Shown piece after piece: positions 11,926-22,554 of a stretch of DNA of 64,000 nt. Where the stretch lies: assembly GCF_030247185.1 (NCBI RefSeq), contig NC_080572.1, positions 173,048,975 through 173,112,974 on the forward strand. Direction: 5' to 3'. This DNA is from Malaya genurostris. Lineage: Eukaryota > Arthropoda > Insecta > Diptera > Culicidae. Every line of letters begins with the position of its first letter. Position 1 is the stretch's first letter. Made by a program: the position numbers and the translations under genes. The notes under the pieces were generated by a model. It did no database searches, had not been told where the DNA came from, and worked only from the letters and a program-made list of their open reading frames with translations.

Positions 11926-12135
11926 CGCCTGGATTGGCGGTTCAATGCATAGGGCGCTGATATTACAAGTCAGTTGTCATATGTTCGAACCCCGACCAGG
12001 AAGGATTCTTAGTGTCAGTAGGATCGTAGTACTAGCCATGTAATGATTCTGTACGCTATGAATCGGCTGCGAAGTCTGATGAAACAGAACGGTCAAATTC
12101 CATGGAAGGAATGTAATACCGGGACTTTGCTTTGC
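11926..12135 (+). mobile_element. tRNA-derived SINE, copy 1, complete
   Basis: A 210-bp element lies between exact 10-bp direct repeats TTAGTGACTA (11916-11925 and 12136-12145), the signature of LINE-mediated insertion. The head has RNA polymerase III promoter-like boxes: GGCGGTTCAATGCATAGG near 11937 (A-box position) and GTTCGAACCCC near 11983 (B box). The body continues with TAGGATCGTAGTACTAGCCATG and AATCGGCTGCGAAGTCTG. Two more copies are at 41365-41540 (+) and 53854-54059 (-). It is non-coding and depends on a LINE reverse transcriptase. I cannot name the family with certainty. Confidence 0.88.
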
Positions 12136-12145
12136 TTAGTGACTA

Positions 12146-12689
12146 ATAATCCGAGTTAAAACTAATTTTATCTTGAATATTCGTTGCGTTAAATAATTGT
12201 GCAGAATGGTTTAGGAAACTCTATTTTTGTTTCACTTTACCTCATGTACCCCATCATGATTTACACTACCCGTTTACATGAAGAAATATTTCTGAGTATT
12301 CGTGAAGTCAATATTTCGACAGCAAATGAAGGTTGAAAAAAAGTCCAAGAAGACATGGAGTAGAACAATAAGTTTTGCGTGCCATTCTGCCGAAAAAAAA
12401 ATAAATAAAAAAAAACAGTTACATCGAACACAATTAACACTAATTTTTTTCATTCGTCGAAATTGTATTCGTAAGATTTACCAGAGTTTGCATTTTCTCG
12501 GGCAAAGTAAGGTTACATGTTGCAGGGCGCTGTGCAATACCCCGCTTTGCCTTGAGAAAAAGTTCTTTCCGATTCGTAAGAAACACAACAATGCTTGGAA
12601 ACGACAAATATGATACGTTATAAATGATAATTTTTAAAAGGTATAGAATTTGGTTTGAAAAAAAACACAAAATTTTTTTATTTATTATT
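12146..12689. other. AT-rich spacer
   Basis: Poly-A and poly-T runs, and one 103-codon low-complexity Lys-rich frame (12302-12613) that looks like a by-product of A-rich DNA. No feature supported. Confidence 0.35.
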
Positions 12690-13310
12690 TTTTTTTTTGA
12701 GGAAGATTTGATTCAAATGTTTGCCGCGGCTTCGCTCTAGATGGTTCATGAGTAAGAAGGTCCAATTTTGGCACACTCTCTCTAACATACAGGCCGATAT
12801 TCACGAATAATCCCACCGGCCCATAACTCACTTCAAACAATGATTTTTTTTAGGATGCATTGGTAGCTCTTGCAATGCTTCTGGCTGGTCTTCTCACCAG
12901 ATGCGGTAATTTTGCTTGTTTACGCCATCCATTCAACCAGAAATGAGCTTCGTCGCTAAACACAATTTTTCGATAAAAACTGAATCTTCCTCCAACTTTG
13001 CCAACGTCCATTCATGATTGACGATGACAAAAGACCAGAGATGCCAGGTAAAATTTTCAAATATCTGGAGACAGGGTCTGTAAATCTGAAAAAAAATCTG
13101 CAGTCAGCAAGTATGTCTTGCTGGCAGCAATTTCTCTATAAAGTATGACACGCAAAACTGACTTGGCGAGCAAAAAAAAAAGTTTGCGGAAATTTCAAAA
13201 GTCTGCAAAAGTCTGCACCACAAAAAATGTCTGCAGCACTATACTTCAAATCTGTAGACCTGGCATCTCTGCAAAAGACACGCTTCACGCGTGATCTGTC
13301 AAAAACAGTG
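12690..13310 (-). pseudogene. Tc1/mariner-superfamily transposase relic, internally deleted
   Basis: On the minus strand the pieces match the transposase at 24656-25580. About 13020 gives EWTLAKLEEDSVF, then YRKIVFSDEAHFWLNGW with the first catalytic Asp. About 12880 gives EDQPEALQELPMHPKK, then AGGII. The text then jumps directly to the C-terminal NWTFLLMNHLERSRGKHLNQ (about 12750), so the second and third catalytic regions have been lost by an internal deletion. Frameshifts occur at several points. A hAT-type MITE (13036-13271) interrupts it. Non-functional. Confidence 0.8.
13036..13271. mobile_element. hAT-type MITE with perfect ends
   Basis: A 236-bp element with 14-bp perfect terminal inverted repeats CAGAGATGCCAGGT / ACCTGGCATCTCTG and an exact 8-bp target duplication CAAAAGAC (13028-13035, 13272-13279). 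CAGAG-type ends and 8-bp duplications are diagnostic of the hAT superfamily. The body repeats TCTGCA/TCTGAAA words and has no coding frame. It sits inside a mariner-superfamily relic and is therefore younger than it. Confidence 0.92.
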
Positions 13311-13849
13311 TTGCCAAAAAATGATAGGTGTAAACATACTCGTAACTTCGTTAATTTGCTCCAATCAATTTGAAATTCTGATACAATATTCTTGAAATAT
13401 TATGCATTTAATTGAAACAAAACACATCAAAATTAATACTTTGCCACCTCTTGAATCAATAACAATATTTTCAAAAATAAATTTCTTATATAATGTATGT
13501 AAATCTTTTTGGTATGGATAACAATTGGCTCCCTTTTGATGTGGAACACATCTTTATTAGGGGTGCAAATCACAAACTACACGTAGAAATGTGGTCAGGT
13601 TTTAAACACTTACAGCTCAGTCTGTTTTGTATCAATTATTAATATTATTTCATCATTTGATAGGAAATATTTCTACGTATTGATTTGAATGTTCATAGCC
13701 ATGTATTTTGAATTGTATATCATTGAAATGTTGATTAATAGCTAGCAGTGTCCTATTTTATCTGCAAAAAATCTTTGGCATAACCGGATTTCCCTGCCAT
13801 AGACGACGGTTTTGAAGGAGTAAGCGATGAATCAAAGAGAGAGCATCGC
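13311..13849. other. AT-rich spacer
   Basis: No gene or well-bounded repeat seen. ACGTAGAAATGTGG near 13580 and CATTTCTACGTA-like sequence near 13669 are weakly inverted, possibly an old element. Confidence 0.3.
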
Positions 13850-13940
13850 TCTGATTGGTCAATCGATGCAAAAGCGAAGCTGTTGGAAGCACGCGAATCT
13901 ATAAATAGAAGCGAAATTAAAGCTAGCGTTTCAGTCCTAG
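13850..13940 (+). promoter_or_regulatory. Possible TATA/initiator promoter with CCAAT motif
   Basis: CTGATTGGTCAATC at about 13852 contains an inverted CCAAT box. TATAAATA lies at 13900-13907, and a TTTCAGTC initiator has its A at 13933, giving the typical 33-nt spacing. The arrangement resembles strong housekeeping or histone-type insect promoters. About 65 nt downstream the sequence is cut by a TTAA-flanked MITE (14001-14915), so any transcript would now run into it. No recognisable coding sequence follows on the far side. Confidence 0.4.
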
Positions 13941-14000
13941 AGGTAGGTTGCTGCTAGACAGCAAGACAACAACGTGCCATAAAACGAATTGAAGCTTTAA

Positions 14001-14915
14001 GGGCTGATGCCTAGGGATGTCGCAATATCGATCGATTAATCGAGTAATCGATTAATAACCCAGATAATCGAGTAATATTTAGTCGATTAACATAAAACTA
14101 ATATTCGATTATTGAGCTAATCGAATAATCAAAAAAATCCCATAGTGATAATCGATGGAATAATCGAGTAATCGATCAATAACCCAGATAATCGAATAAA
14201 TTTCAATCGAATAGTTTCAAAATTATACTCGATTATTAAATAATCGAGTAATTCGAAATTTCCGACATCCCTACGGATGCCAGTTGTTAGCGTAAAACCG
14301 TGTCGCTCGCTGTGCGTATTACATTTCTCTTCATGCTCTCTCGTAAATGTGTAAAATGACTCTCGATGTGACCGGGTGGCCAAGAAAGTTTTGATATTTT
14401 CGGTTACAAGGTTGACTACATCACATAAAATCCAATAAAGCTACCGCTTGTTTGGCAGCCTTGATGAGCCGATTTTATTTCTCTCTCATGTTTCGTTACG
14501 TTACCAGGGAACTAAAATGGCGCCGACATAGAAATCGACTTACCTCCACAAAAATAACTTTCACTTAATTTTCATCGCGACAACATATATGTTTTTATGC
14601 ACTAATCGCATCTAAACTAAATTATCTAGACATTGTCAGGATAGATTTTTGATCCATGCTTTTGAAGGCGAGATTTTCAATGAACAAGTTGAAAGTTGCC
14701 GTTTTCAGCTATGCAACTCTTCCTCCAGAAAAAAGACTTTCCTGACCGCTAAAGTCAAGCAATCATTCTAAAATTTTCACAGAATAATCTAAACTAAATT
14801 TCTAAGAGATTGTCAGTTGGTTTTTTTTTTATATTCGTCACCGTTTCTGAGAAAATCAGATTTGAAGCGTGAAAATAGCCCTTTAAAACGCCCTAAAACA
14901 CACTGGCCTCAGCCC
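14001..14915. mobile_element. TTAA-flanked (piggyBac-like) MITE, copy 1
   Basis: Both ends abut TTAA (13997-14000 and 14916-14919). The terminal repeats are GGGCTGATGCCAGTTGT on the left and, in complement, GGGCTGAGGCCAGTGTG on the right. The left repeat is split by a hAT-type MITE (14012-14273). A second family member in opposite orientation is at 54790-55519, sharing the ends and much interior. Examples are a heptamer-rich block around GATGCGATTAG and a cluster of octamers near CTCTCTCGTAAATGTG. TTAA targeting is characteristic of piggyBac; no transposase is encoded. Confidence 0.82.
14012..14273. mobile_element. hAT-type MITE built of ATCGATTA words
   Basis: Perfect 11-bp inverted ends TAGGGATGTCG / CGACATCCCTA are flanked by near-identical 8-bp repeats CTGATGCC (14004-14011) and CGGATGCC (14274-14281), one mismatch. 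The 262-bp body is almost entirely reiterated TAATCGATTA/AATCGAGTAAT words. It includes a direct repeat of about 50 bp with the shared phrase AATAACCCAGATAATCGA (about 14055 and 14180). It lies inside the left end of the TTAA-flanked MITE and is younger than it. Confidence 0.88.
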
Positions 14916-14919
14916 TTAA

Positions 14920-15477
14920 TTGGTATGCTCTGATTTTGTGTCATGCAAGCTCGGAATTCCATGTTTTGTCGTTTCCCCATGAGAAATTGACAACTACCTC
15001 TGGATAAATTTTGAGTGCTTAAAATTAATTTCTAATTTATATTAGATGAACTCGATTCAACCGAAATCACAGAATGGTAGAGAAACTTAACGCTAAAAAA
15101 CTGCTTGCATAAAAAACTTGAACACAAGCTTGGCGAAGAGAAGCTTAATTATCGAAATCGCAAGTATGTACAAAGATATAATTGCTTATAATTGGAATAA
15201 TGGTGTAATTTCGTCGGTCATAAAACAAATGAAAATCAAGACAAATTATGTCCGGTATTGGTTCGGATTGATTGAACTTTTTGATTGTAGATCATTAGAA
15301 ATTTTGGTTGCCTTGTTCCACATCAACGGCTCGAACAACCCGATGGGGCTGATCCTTGTAGTTTTTTAATTTAACTTTCATATAGTTTTCTGATGGGATC
15401 ACGTAGCTGTAAATAACTCGCTATCATGTCGAGTTTAAAAAAAAATCGGACTGAACTTGAAATTCGAACATTTTTGT
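14920..15477. other. AT-rich spacer
   Basis: An 83-codon frame (15118-15369, +) has no recognised motif. Nothing else supported. Confidence 0.3.
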
Positions 15478-15915
15478 TGTTCTAGAAAATATTTCCCTGA
15501 TAGTTCGCTTTCAAAACATTCTGTCTGAACCAATTAATTTAACATCGGGCGTACCTCAGGGCTCTCATCCAAGGCCTCTTAAAAACTTCAAACGACATTT
15601 CAATGATGCTCAACACATTGAATCGATCCAGAAACAATTTCTATTAAATGCACTTCGTAAATTAAACTGAACAGCATTTCCTCTGTCATCATATGAAGCA
15701 CGCTGTATGCTGAACAATATACAAACACTTCAAGAACGTCATAATCTTTCAAAATTATTTCTAGAAGGACAAAAGAGAACAAATTATGCAAAGAATAAAC
15801 CAGTCATTCGAATTATGCGTCACTGTGATCATTTTTGTAATCATCTTGACCTGAATATATCAATAATGCGTAGTATAAGTAAACATTGTAAATATTTATA
15901 TGTAGTCTACATTAG
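15478..15915 (+). pseudogene. Non-LTR retrotransposon reverse-transcriptase fragments
   Basis: Plus-strand text gives VRFQNILSEPINLTSGVPQG (about 15505-15565), which includes the conserved reverse transcriptase SGVPQGS motif. It then jumps over the catalytic centre to HIESIQKQFLLNALRKLN (about 15612-15665), typical of the C-terminal thumb region of CR1/Jockey-like elements. It continues through SSYEARCMLNNIQTLQERHN and, after another gap, QKRTNYAKNKPVIRIM. A TGA replaces an expected Trp at about 15669. Two internal deletions and the stop show this is a dead copy. Confidence 0.75.
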
Positions 15916-16266
15916 CTTGACGAAAAAACACTAACGATTTTCAGTCAAACGATAATAAAACTAAAATGTAAATCTAGTAAAACTGTAAATATGTGTGTTG
16001 GAAGTAGTTTTCACACTGAATAACATAGTCTTCAAACATTGTTTTATATCATCTTTACATTTGAAATTTAAGGAATCTAACGATCTCCTTTATGTAAGTA
16101 CTTACTAAGTTGAAGCAATTAAGGAAACGTTATACACGGTATTGGTCTGACAAGTTGTATCGCAAAATAACACTCTCGCAGTAGGAAAATGAAACTTTGT
16201 TCCCAAACGATCACAACGTACACAACTGAATCATTAAAAAGTTAATGTATTCGACAATAACGTATC
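15916..16266. other. AT-rich spacer
   Basis: Likely the worn 3' tail of the preceding LINE followed by unrelated sequence. No gene seen. Confidence 0.3.
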
Positions 16267-18240
16267 ATGTTCTACAAAACCAGTGCCCGGATTTCGGGAC
16301 ACTTTAAACTTTGCCCCGATTACGCGCTCAGTCAAACGAACGAACGACGACGACAACGACAACGACGGCAGCGCCGCGGGCAGCACAAGTCTGAATCAAT
16401 CTCAGCCACTTTATCACCTAGAAGCACTCTGTCTCCATTTATTCTCGCTAGCTCGCCGCGCAAGAGACCATTTACATTGCCGAATCTTTTATTTCATTTC
16501 CATTTTATTCGCGTTTAGCTGACAGCTGCCACGAGAAATGTGGCTGAAAGCACCCCGGAGACGGGTTTCCTTCCCCCGCCCGGCCACGACCGGAAGAACG
16601 TGCGCCCGCGGAACTGCGATGCTTTGCAATGTTACGGGAAATGCTGCGCTTATCTGTGTGCAGTTCGCAGGATGTCCTGGTGAAGAAGAAGAAGAAAAAG
16701 AGAAAAAAAAACGGCCGAAGTATCTTATTGCTGCGTTTTTCTTCACATCGGACTCGGAGTTTTTCACCCCATTATCCAGCGGCTGGTTCAACTAATACAT
16801 ATGCAATAAGTGAAAAGGCCCTGGAGAAACATAAAATCGTGCCCTTCTCCGGCGACCGAAGACGGCCACGCATTCAGTTGGGCAATAATTCTCGACATTT
16901 ATATTCTTTTAACTGGTTGTGCCGACAACAACGAACAATTCCTGTGACCTCCAGGAGCCCAGGGTGGGTGGGTTATTGAACAAGACGAAAAGGCTTATCA
17001 TGTGCTCTCTTGTCTACCTGGAAGGAAGGAAGAAATGGGCGTTTCACCTCGGATACGATGTTCCACCATTATCGATTCGAAGTTACGTACGATTCCATAA
17101 ATAAATTCCGAAGACTCCCTGAGCGACGAAAGCCAATCAAAAGTGAGCAGCTTACGATGCCGAAAATTTTCACCGCTTCCGAGGAGAGTCACGAAATTGC
17201 GTATCCAGCTGACTGATTTTGAATCACAAAGCCCGGAAGCATGCGGTTAATGATGGTGAGCCTTTAGGCAGAGAGTGAAGTGGTTTTGCCATCAATTTAA
17301 CGAGACCTTCCTTGATACGGAAGCTTCGAGGTAAGGCTGATTGCTGTCTATACTCGTGAACGAAATGGTTGTTCACTTGCATCAGGGCTGACGAATATTG
17401 ATTATGGGAAGCTTTCACCTCTGGGTGCCTACCAAATGCTAAGTACAAAAGTCATAACCATTTATAAGCGTAATGAAAAATAAAGTTTCCAGTTAGCATG
17501 ATGGAAAATTTGAACCGATACAAAACGAAATTCAGACGCGTGCGAGTCAAACCACCTGCAACAATTAAATTTAAACAAACTCCGAAATAAATAAGCGTCC
17601 GCCGTTATAGCTTCTTTGTCACCTGGAACAATTATTCCAGGCTGCTTCTGCGTAAACCTTGCAAGGTACAATTCCCCCTTTCTAGCGACATAACGGGTCG
17701 TAGTGCTCCGGCTCGAGTACAAAATGCGGAACCAGGTGACAAGCTACCCTCGTTAGTGTGCTCGACATACCACCCCATTTACACTGGCGGCAAAGGCTTT
17801 CGGAGCACCACCGGCGACACGATTAACGAAGGCACGGGGTGCGTGCTTCAACTGCCGAATGAGACAATATGATTTATTGCGACAATCCTCAAAACGGAAA
17901 CCGCTAGTCGGGAACCTCGCACTTGGTCGGAGTGAAAGTTTTCTATAACAAATTGATACGTAATGCGTATCGCTTGCGGGAGGGCTCTTTTTTTTTGGAG
18001 CACTGTGGTACGAAAGTGTAGTGTACCGAGGTTGGAAACAGGAGTGAGACGGACTTTCATGATAATTACTGTCATTAGACTCACGGCAGTCACGAGTGTT
18101 GCCAGAAACTGGTCGAAAATTTGTGGGATGATTAGGTGATCGGCTAACTTTCAAGTGTAGATACGACTTCGAAGGGGATCGCATGACACAGAGAAAGACA
18201 AATTCGACGGTTTTGGGAATGAAGGGTAAGATTGGCATCA
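16267..18240. other. GC-richer single-copy island
   Basis: This stretch is balanced in base composition and contains no recognised repeat. It includes an initiator-like CTCAGTCAAACGAACG at about 16327 followed by a CGACGACGACAACGAC run, a style common in insect 5' untranslated exons. Overlapping open frames up to 162 codons (17753-18241, minus) show no domain. It may be an alternative first exon or intronic enhancer of the surrounding gene, but no splice-bounded coding exon was found. Confidence 0.35.
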
Positions 18241-18584
18241 TGACTAATGGTACAGAATTATATCCATTAATTTTCTAGTTCAATCAAGTCTCTTTGGGCG
18301 AGAAATTATTTAGGATGTTTTAAATAAGTTCCTTAATTTTTTATCACCTAAAAGTATTTTCATCGAACTTAAACTGAGCTTCGCTAATATTTGAGTTAAA
18401 TTGAATTAGTTTTGCAAATCAGGAAGAATGTTTTAAATCACTAGAATCGTCCCTGCAACTCTGCTCTGAAATTTGCATTTCCTTGAAATATCACTATTTC
18501 AGTTGGTATCTTCTGGACATTTACTAATCTTGATCATGTACGTATCACGGGCGTTAGATGAAGTTAACTGTTTTGTTTGGGAGC
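18241..18584. other. AT-rich spacer
   Basis: No gene or repeat recognised. Confidence 0.3.
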
Positions 18585-18756
18585 GGGTCATTTTGTCGAA
18601 TGCCGTCTCACCAACAGTCGTTTCACCAAAAGGGTCATTTCGTCGAAAGTCACCGATTGCTTCATATAATTTATTTGTATTTATTCAAAATTCATTCCAA
18701 TGCGATATTGAGACAATTGTAGGATTCTGTGGAATGACCCATTTGGCGAAATGAAA
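18585..18756. mobile_element. CATTTCGCCGAA-type MITE, copy 2 (short)
   Basis: The left end carries GGGTCATTTTGTCGAA, GTCGTTTCACCAAA and GGGTCATTTCGTCGAA. The right end carries the inverted GAATGACCCATTTGGCGAAATG. The non-coding middle is only about 70 bp. The same end words build the 690-bp element at 4527-5217, so this is a short or internally deleted member of the same family. Confidence 0.65.
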
Positions 18757-18929
18757 CAGATTCGGTTTATTAAATTTTTTATTAAATGTTGTGTCATAGT
18801 TATTTATCTCAGTGAATAGATCGAGTTTTATACCAAATACATTTCGTTTCGTAACAATTTCATACTGAAAGATCGTTATTTTGCGATATAACTTGGCAGA
18901 TTAATACCTTTGCTGTGCGTGTTATCACA

Positions 18930-19480
18930 ACAATAGCTAAAAAACTCTCTGTTTGGAGGTAGAATCCTATGGTGAACAGGTTCAAGGATGAACATGTAAA
19001 AACCCTTCAACACGAATAATCGCTGGCGTTAATGGATGAATACCCTACCCAATCGCAACAAATTGTGGTCACAGACACTCAATGTGACCCGAGAAGTAAT
19101 TTACCATCATTTGTATGTCGTAAGAAAAATCAAGGAAGATGCAAAATATGCGCCACGCCAAATGAACGATAGACAGTGAAAAATCAGAAAACCGTGGCTC
19201 TGTTGGATAAATTCTTTTCTGCTTCGAATCACTATGAGAGAACAAAACTAGATTCATTATACGAATCAGGAGCAAACAAACTCATGACTTTCACCGGGTG
19301 AGGTTGCACAATCGATTGCAAGGTCAATACACTTTGACCGCTAGACAATGATCTGTAATTGGTGAAACCAGTTTACTACGAGTTATTAAAATCTGGTGAA
19401 ACGGCTAGTAGGGATCACTTCCAACAACACGTCCTCAATTTGAATTATCGGAAATCGGAAAACGACAATAAATAAAAAAA
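18930..19480 (+). pseudogene. mariner transposase relic
   Basis: Plus-strand pieces in shifting frames align in order with a mariner transposase. They are RFKDEHVKTLQHE (about 18980), ALMDEYPTQSQQ (about 19028), LNVTREVIYHHLYVVRKIKE (about 19080), then IHYTNQEQTNS and LSPGEVAQSIARS (about 19255-19330), then KPVYYELLKSGETASRD (about 19360-19405). The catalytic centre is present only as eroded text, with several stops. The DNA-binding region and the segment around the first Asp are recognisable; the C-terminal third is absent. Non-functional. Confidence 0.65.
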
Positions 19481-19555
19481 TAGACGAGGAGGAACTTTAG
19501 ATTTTCTCTAGAGTACATGGCAATGTTCCTAAGTTCCAGATAGAGCAGTTACTAA

Positions 19556-19666
19556 AACTACTACACAATTACACTTATTGATGACCACTGAATTCTTTTG
19601 CATGCTCAGTGAAGTTGAAGCAATAGAACTTAGTGGGCATCAATAAGTGTAGTTGTGTAGTAATTC
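19556..19666. repeat. Compact hairpin, ~33-bp arms
   Basis: CTACACAATTACACTTATTG (from 19560) is mirrored by CAATAAGTGTAGTTGTGTAG (to about 19662). The surrounding CCACT/AGTGG extends the pairing, leaving a loop of about 45 nt. RNA from either strand would fold into a stable hairpin. It may be a tiny MITE or a small-RNA precursor; sequence alone does not decide. Confidence 0.6.
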
Positions 19667-21235
19667 TACTAACTAAAGGTTACTAAAAAGGTACGCATTT
19701 CCAGTTGTAACTCACAGTCATCATCAGCTTATGTGTATCAGATTCATAAGTCTATCCTAAGCACAACAATAAACGAAAGACGACTTTCCATACGTCATCA
19801 AACATCAAACGGGCTCGCATATGAACTGTGCATAAATTTTAGAATAAGTAGCCTGACGAGCACTTGCAGCCCAAGTAGCATGTTAAGTTGCTGTCCTGTA
19901 TTTTTCTACCGATTGTGCAATTTATCAAGTTAGTTTATATTACTATTCTGATAACTGTTGTGTTATGGAAAAAGCACAATTTTTTTGTGTTGTGCAACAT
20001 ATCTTCCAGTTCATCCGTTATTACGAATAAATGATTCACAACGATTATGCAACTGATACAAAAACTCATGTCTCGATCCCATCACAAAGGCAGTAATAAA
20101 ATCAGTGAAAAAACAATTGTGAAACTCGTGAGAACTACTACGTAATGTAAACAAGAAATGGAATGACGTTTACAAAAACATGCAAACTTAATTTCTAATG
20201 ACTAAGTTTCACATTTGATTTTCAATACAACTGCTCTTAACACAAACATGGATCTTGTAAAATAATCTGCACATGAAAAATGATAATGCTACATATTGTA
20301 GAATTGATCTTTTGTGTTTTTGTAATTGAAAAATCGACAACGAACTGCATTTTTATGGTGAAACATGTATTCGTACGGCCGAAATTTTCAAGCGCCTTTG
20401 AATTAACGCGTTTTTAATGATTGTGCACCAATTACTGTGAAAATAACGGTCTATTATTTTTAATGAGAATCATCGGAATGGTGTTTAAAATACGTGTATT
20501 CAAACATTCTTAAAATTTCAAACGATTTTGATCAAACTAATGTGTAATTAAACCTGAAAAATGTCGAAGTGAATTTTGCTTCAATATTTTCCAATATGGC
20601 ATCGATGGTAACAGTGAGTTGAACAGAAAATGGTTCACCCAACGTAATGATATATATTATCTAAATAACAGGACACATTAACATGTTAATATTTCGAAAA
20701 GAAATGCTCCACGTTTTGTTTTTTTATCAGTTTCAATCTTCTAGTTGAATAAAACAACAATACAGTATAGACATTCATCTTAGCGGACTCAACTTTTGTG
20801 ATACGCACTGTAGGTATTATTTTGTGCTGGAGTTGCGAAAACAAGTTGCACAAGCGGTAATATATAACTACGGTAGTAACTATGATGACATTAACTTTTC
20901 GTTCAATATCTTTCAAAAGTGATGTCAGGTCTGCTTATTTTTTTCGCTAGATGAAAACCGAATACAATTTATCTGATTGATTTTTGTTTTCATAGCGTAT
21001 GTAATGCTGTATTCCTGCAACTTTTATGATAATAATGTCATGTCTGCAAGTTTTGCGTTCAATTCAAACAGATAAATCTTGCACAACTTTTTTGCAAGTT
21101 TTGAATTTTATATCATTGTTTTTTTCTAAAACTGAAGAAAACTGCACACACTGAGCTAAAAGATCATGAGGCAGCAAAAACTATGCGGACACAGCAGAAA
21201 CATATTTTCTACAGCAAGGTTATCAATTCGGCTAA
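19667..21235. other. AT-rich sequence with TTGCACAA words
   Basis: No gene. The words TTGCACAA, GTTGCACAA and GTGCAAC recur through 19910-23000 on both sides of the Harbinger-like insertion. CCCAAGTAGCATGTTAAGTT at about 19870 is loosely mirrored by AACTTATTGAA...GTTACTTGGG at about 23020-23040. A single large element of about 3.2 kb hosting the later insertions is possible but weakly supported. Confidence 0.3.
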
Positions 21236-22397
21236 GGGGCTGTCCATAAAAGTCGTCACGCTTTTTTTGACGATTTTTGACTCCCCATCCCCCCTTTGTC
21301 ACAAATTGTCACAGAATCAAAGACCCCCCACCCCCCCTATGTCACATGTCACAAATTCAAATTATTTTATTATTCTCAATATGTATGACAAACCATACAA
21401 ATATGAGGGAAAAATCGGTTTATTACATGATGTCATTAGATTAAAAAATATTTCTAAAACTACAAAATCATCGGAATTATTTTATTAATATCAATTATAT
21501 AAATTAACAAAAGTATTTGGTTGGAATTGATGAAATATTTAAATCATCTGTTTTATTCCTCCTAGGGGTACACAGATAATTTAGGTAAAGAATAATATTT
21601 CCTTAGTGTAGCATACAGGGCTGAGAAAATAAAGACCAAAACCTCATCAAAACGAGATCACTGCCGAAGAATCTTTTCAAGATCATTTGATCAGTGAATT
21701 TTAAATCACATCGATCAATATCGGTACTGATCTTCTGTTACACAATGGATAGTGATTTTGAGCTAAAATGATTCTTGATTTATGTAAGTTCAATCATTGG
21801 ATGATAAGCTTTGATGTTGGTGGAGGAAAATCACATATGATCAAGATAAGACATGACATGATCTACGTCTGAAATCGTTGATCTACCGCCCTTTTTCAAA
21901 TGGAGTACAATTGAATAAACTGCATCAGAATCAGATAAGACAAATTCGTATGATATACTATTATCAATGCTAGAAAATCAAATTACTGAAAAAATTGTCA
22001 GCGCATAACTTAAGTTAAACCATTTGAAGGCATCTTTTTCATTTTTTCCTCATATTGGGCAAAATTTATGAATTTCGCAAATTTACTCGCTCCTCCGTGC
22101 ACTTTTGCTGATCACAACAGAAATGATTTCCTGCATCATTCATTTCCGAATTTACAATAAGAAGCTTTTACATCAACAAATACACATTTCCCTATTAAAT
22201 CTGAACGTTTATTGTGGAGATTTTTTCAGGAAATAGGGCAAAGCAGTAATATAATTAGGTATTTCAAAAATGCGCTCATTGAAAATATTGGACGTCACAT
22301 TCCAAGAACCTCCCCCCCTTCCCCCTGTCACAAATGGTCACGTTTTATGAAACACCCCCCTCCCCCTTGCGGCGTGACGTCTTTTATGGACAGCCCC
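21236..22397. mobile_element. Harbinger-like element, copy 1
   Basis: The ends are inverted repeats of about 26 bp with one mismatch, starting GGGGCTGTCCATAAAAG (left) and closing with its complement. TAA flanks both sides (21233-21235, 22398-22400), matching the TWA target preference of PIF/Harbinger. The subterminal sequence is C-rich (runs of CCCCC and GTCACA words). The 1.16-kb body has no transposase. Short frames near its right end (22212-22400) recur in the second copy only because the DNA is repeated. A deleted sibling is at 38041-38849. Confidence 0.82.
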
Positions 22398-22554
22398 TAA
22401 TCATTTTTGCCTTGCGGAGAGCATCAATCATTTCTCTAATTTTTCTTCCACAAGAGATTTGAAGCAATTTCAACGTATATTGTGTCCGCTACAATTATGA
22501 CAGCCTATGTTTATTATGTTTGGAAAGTTTTTGATAAGTTGCACAATTGTTATT

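Noticed and set aside
12302..12613. 103-codon Lys-rich plus-strand frame
   Set aside because: Composition follows A-rich runs and there is an overlapping minus frame; no domain.
22212..22400. 62-codon frame conserved at 38661-38852
   Set aside because: Conservation comes from the repeated Harbinger-like element; the frame runs into its C-rich terminal repeat.
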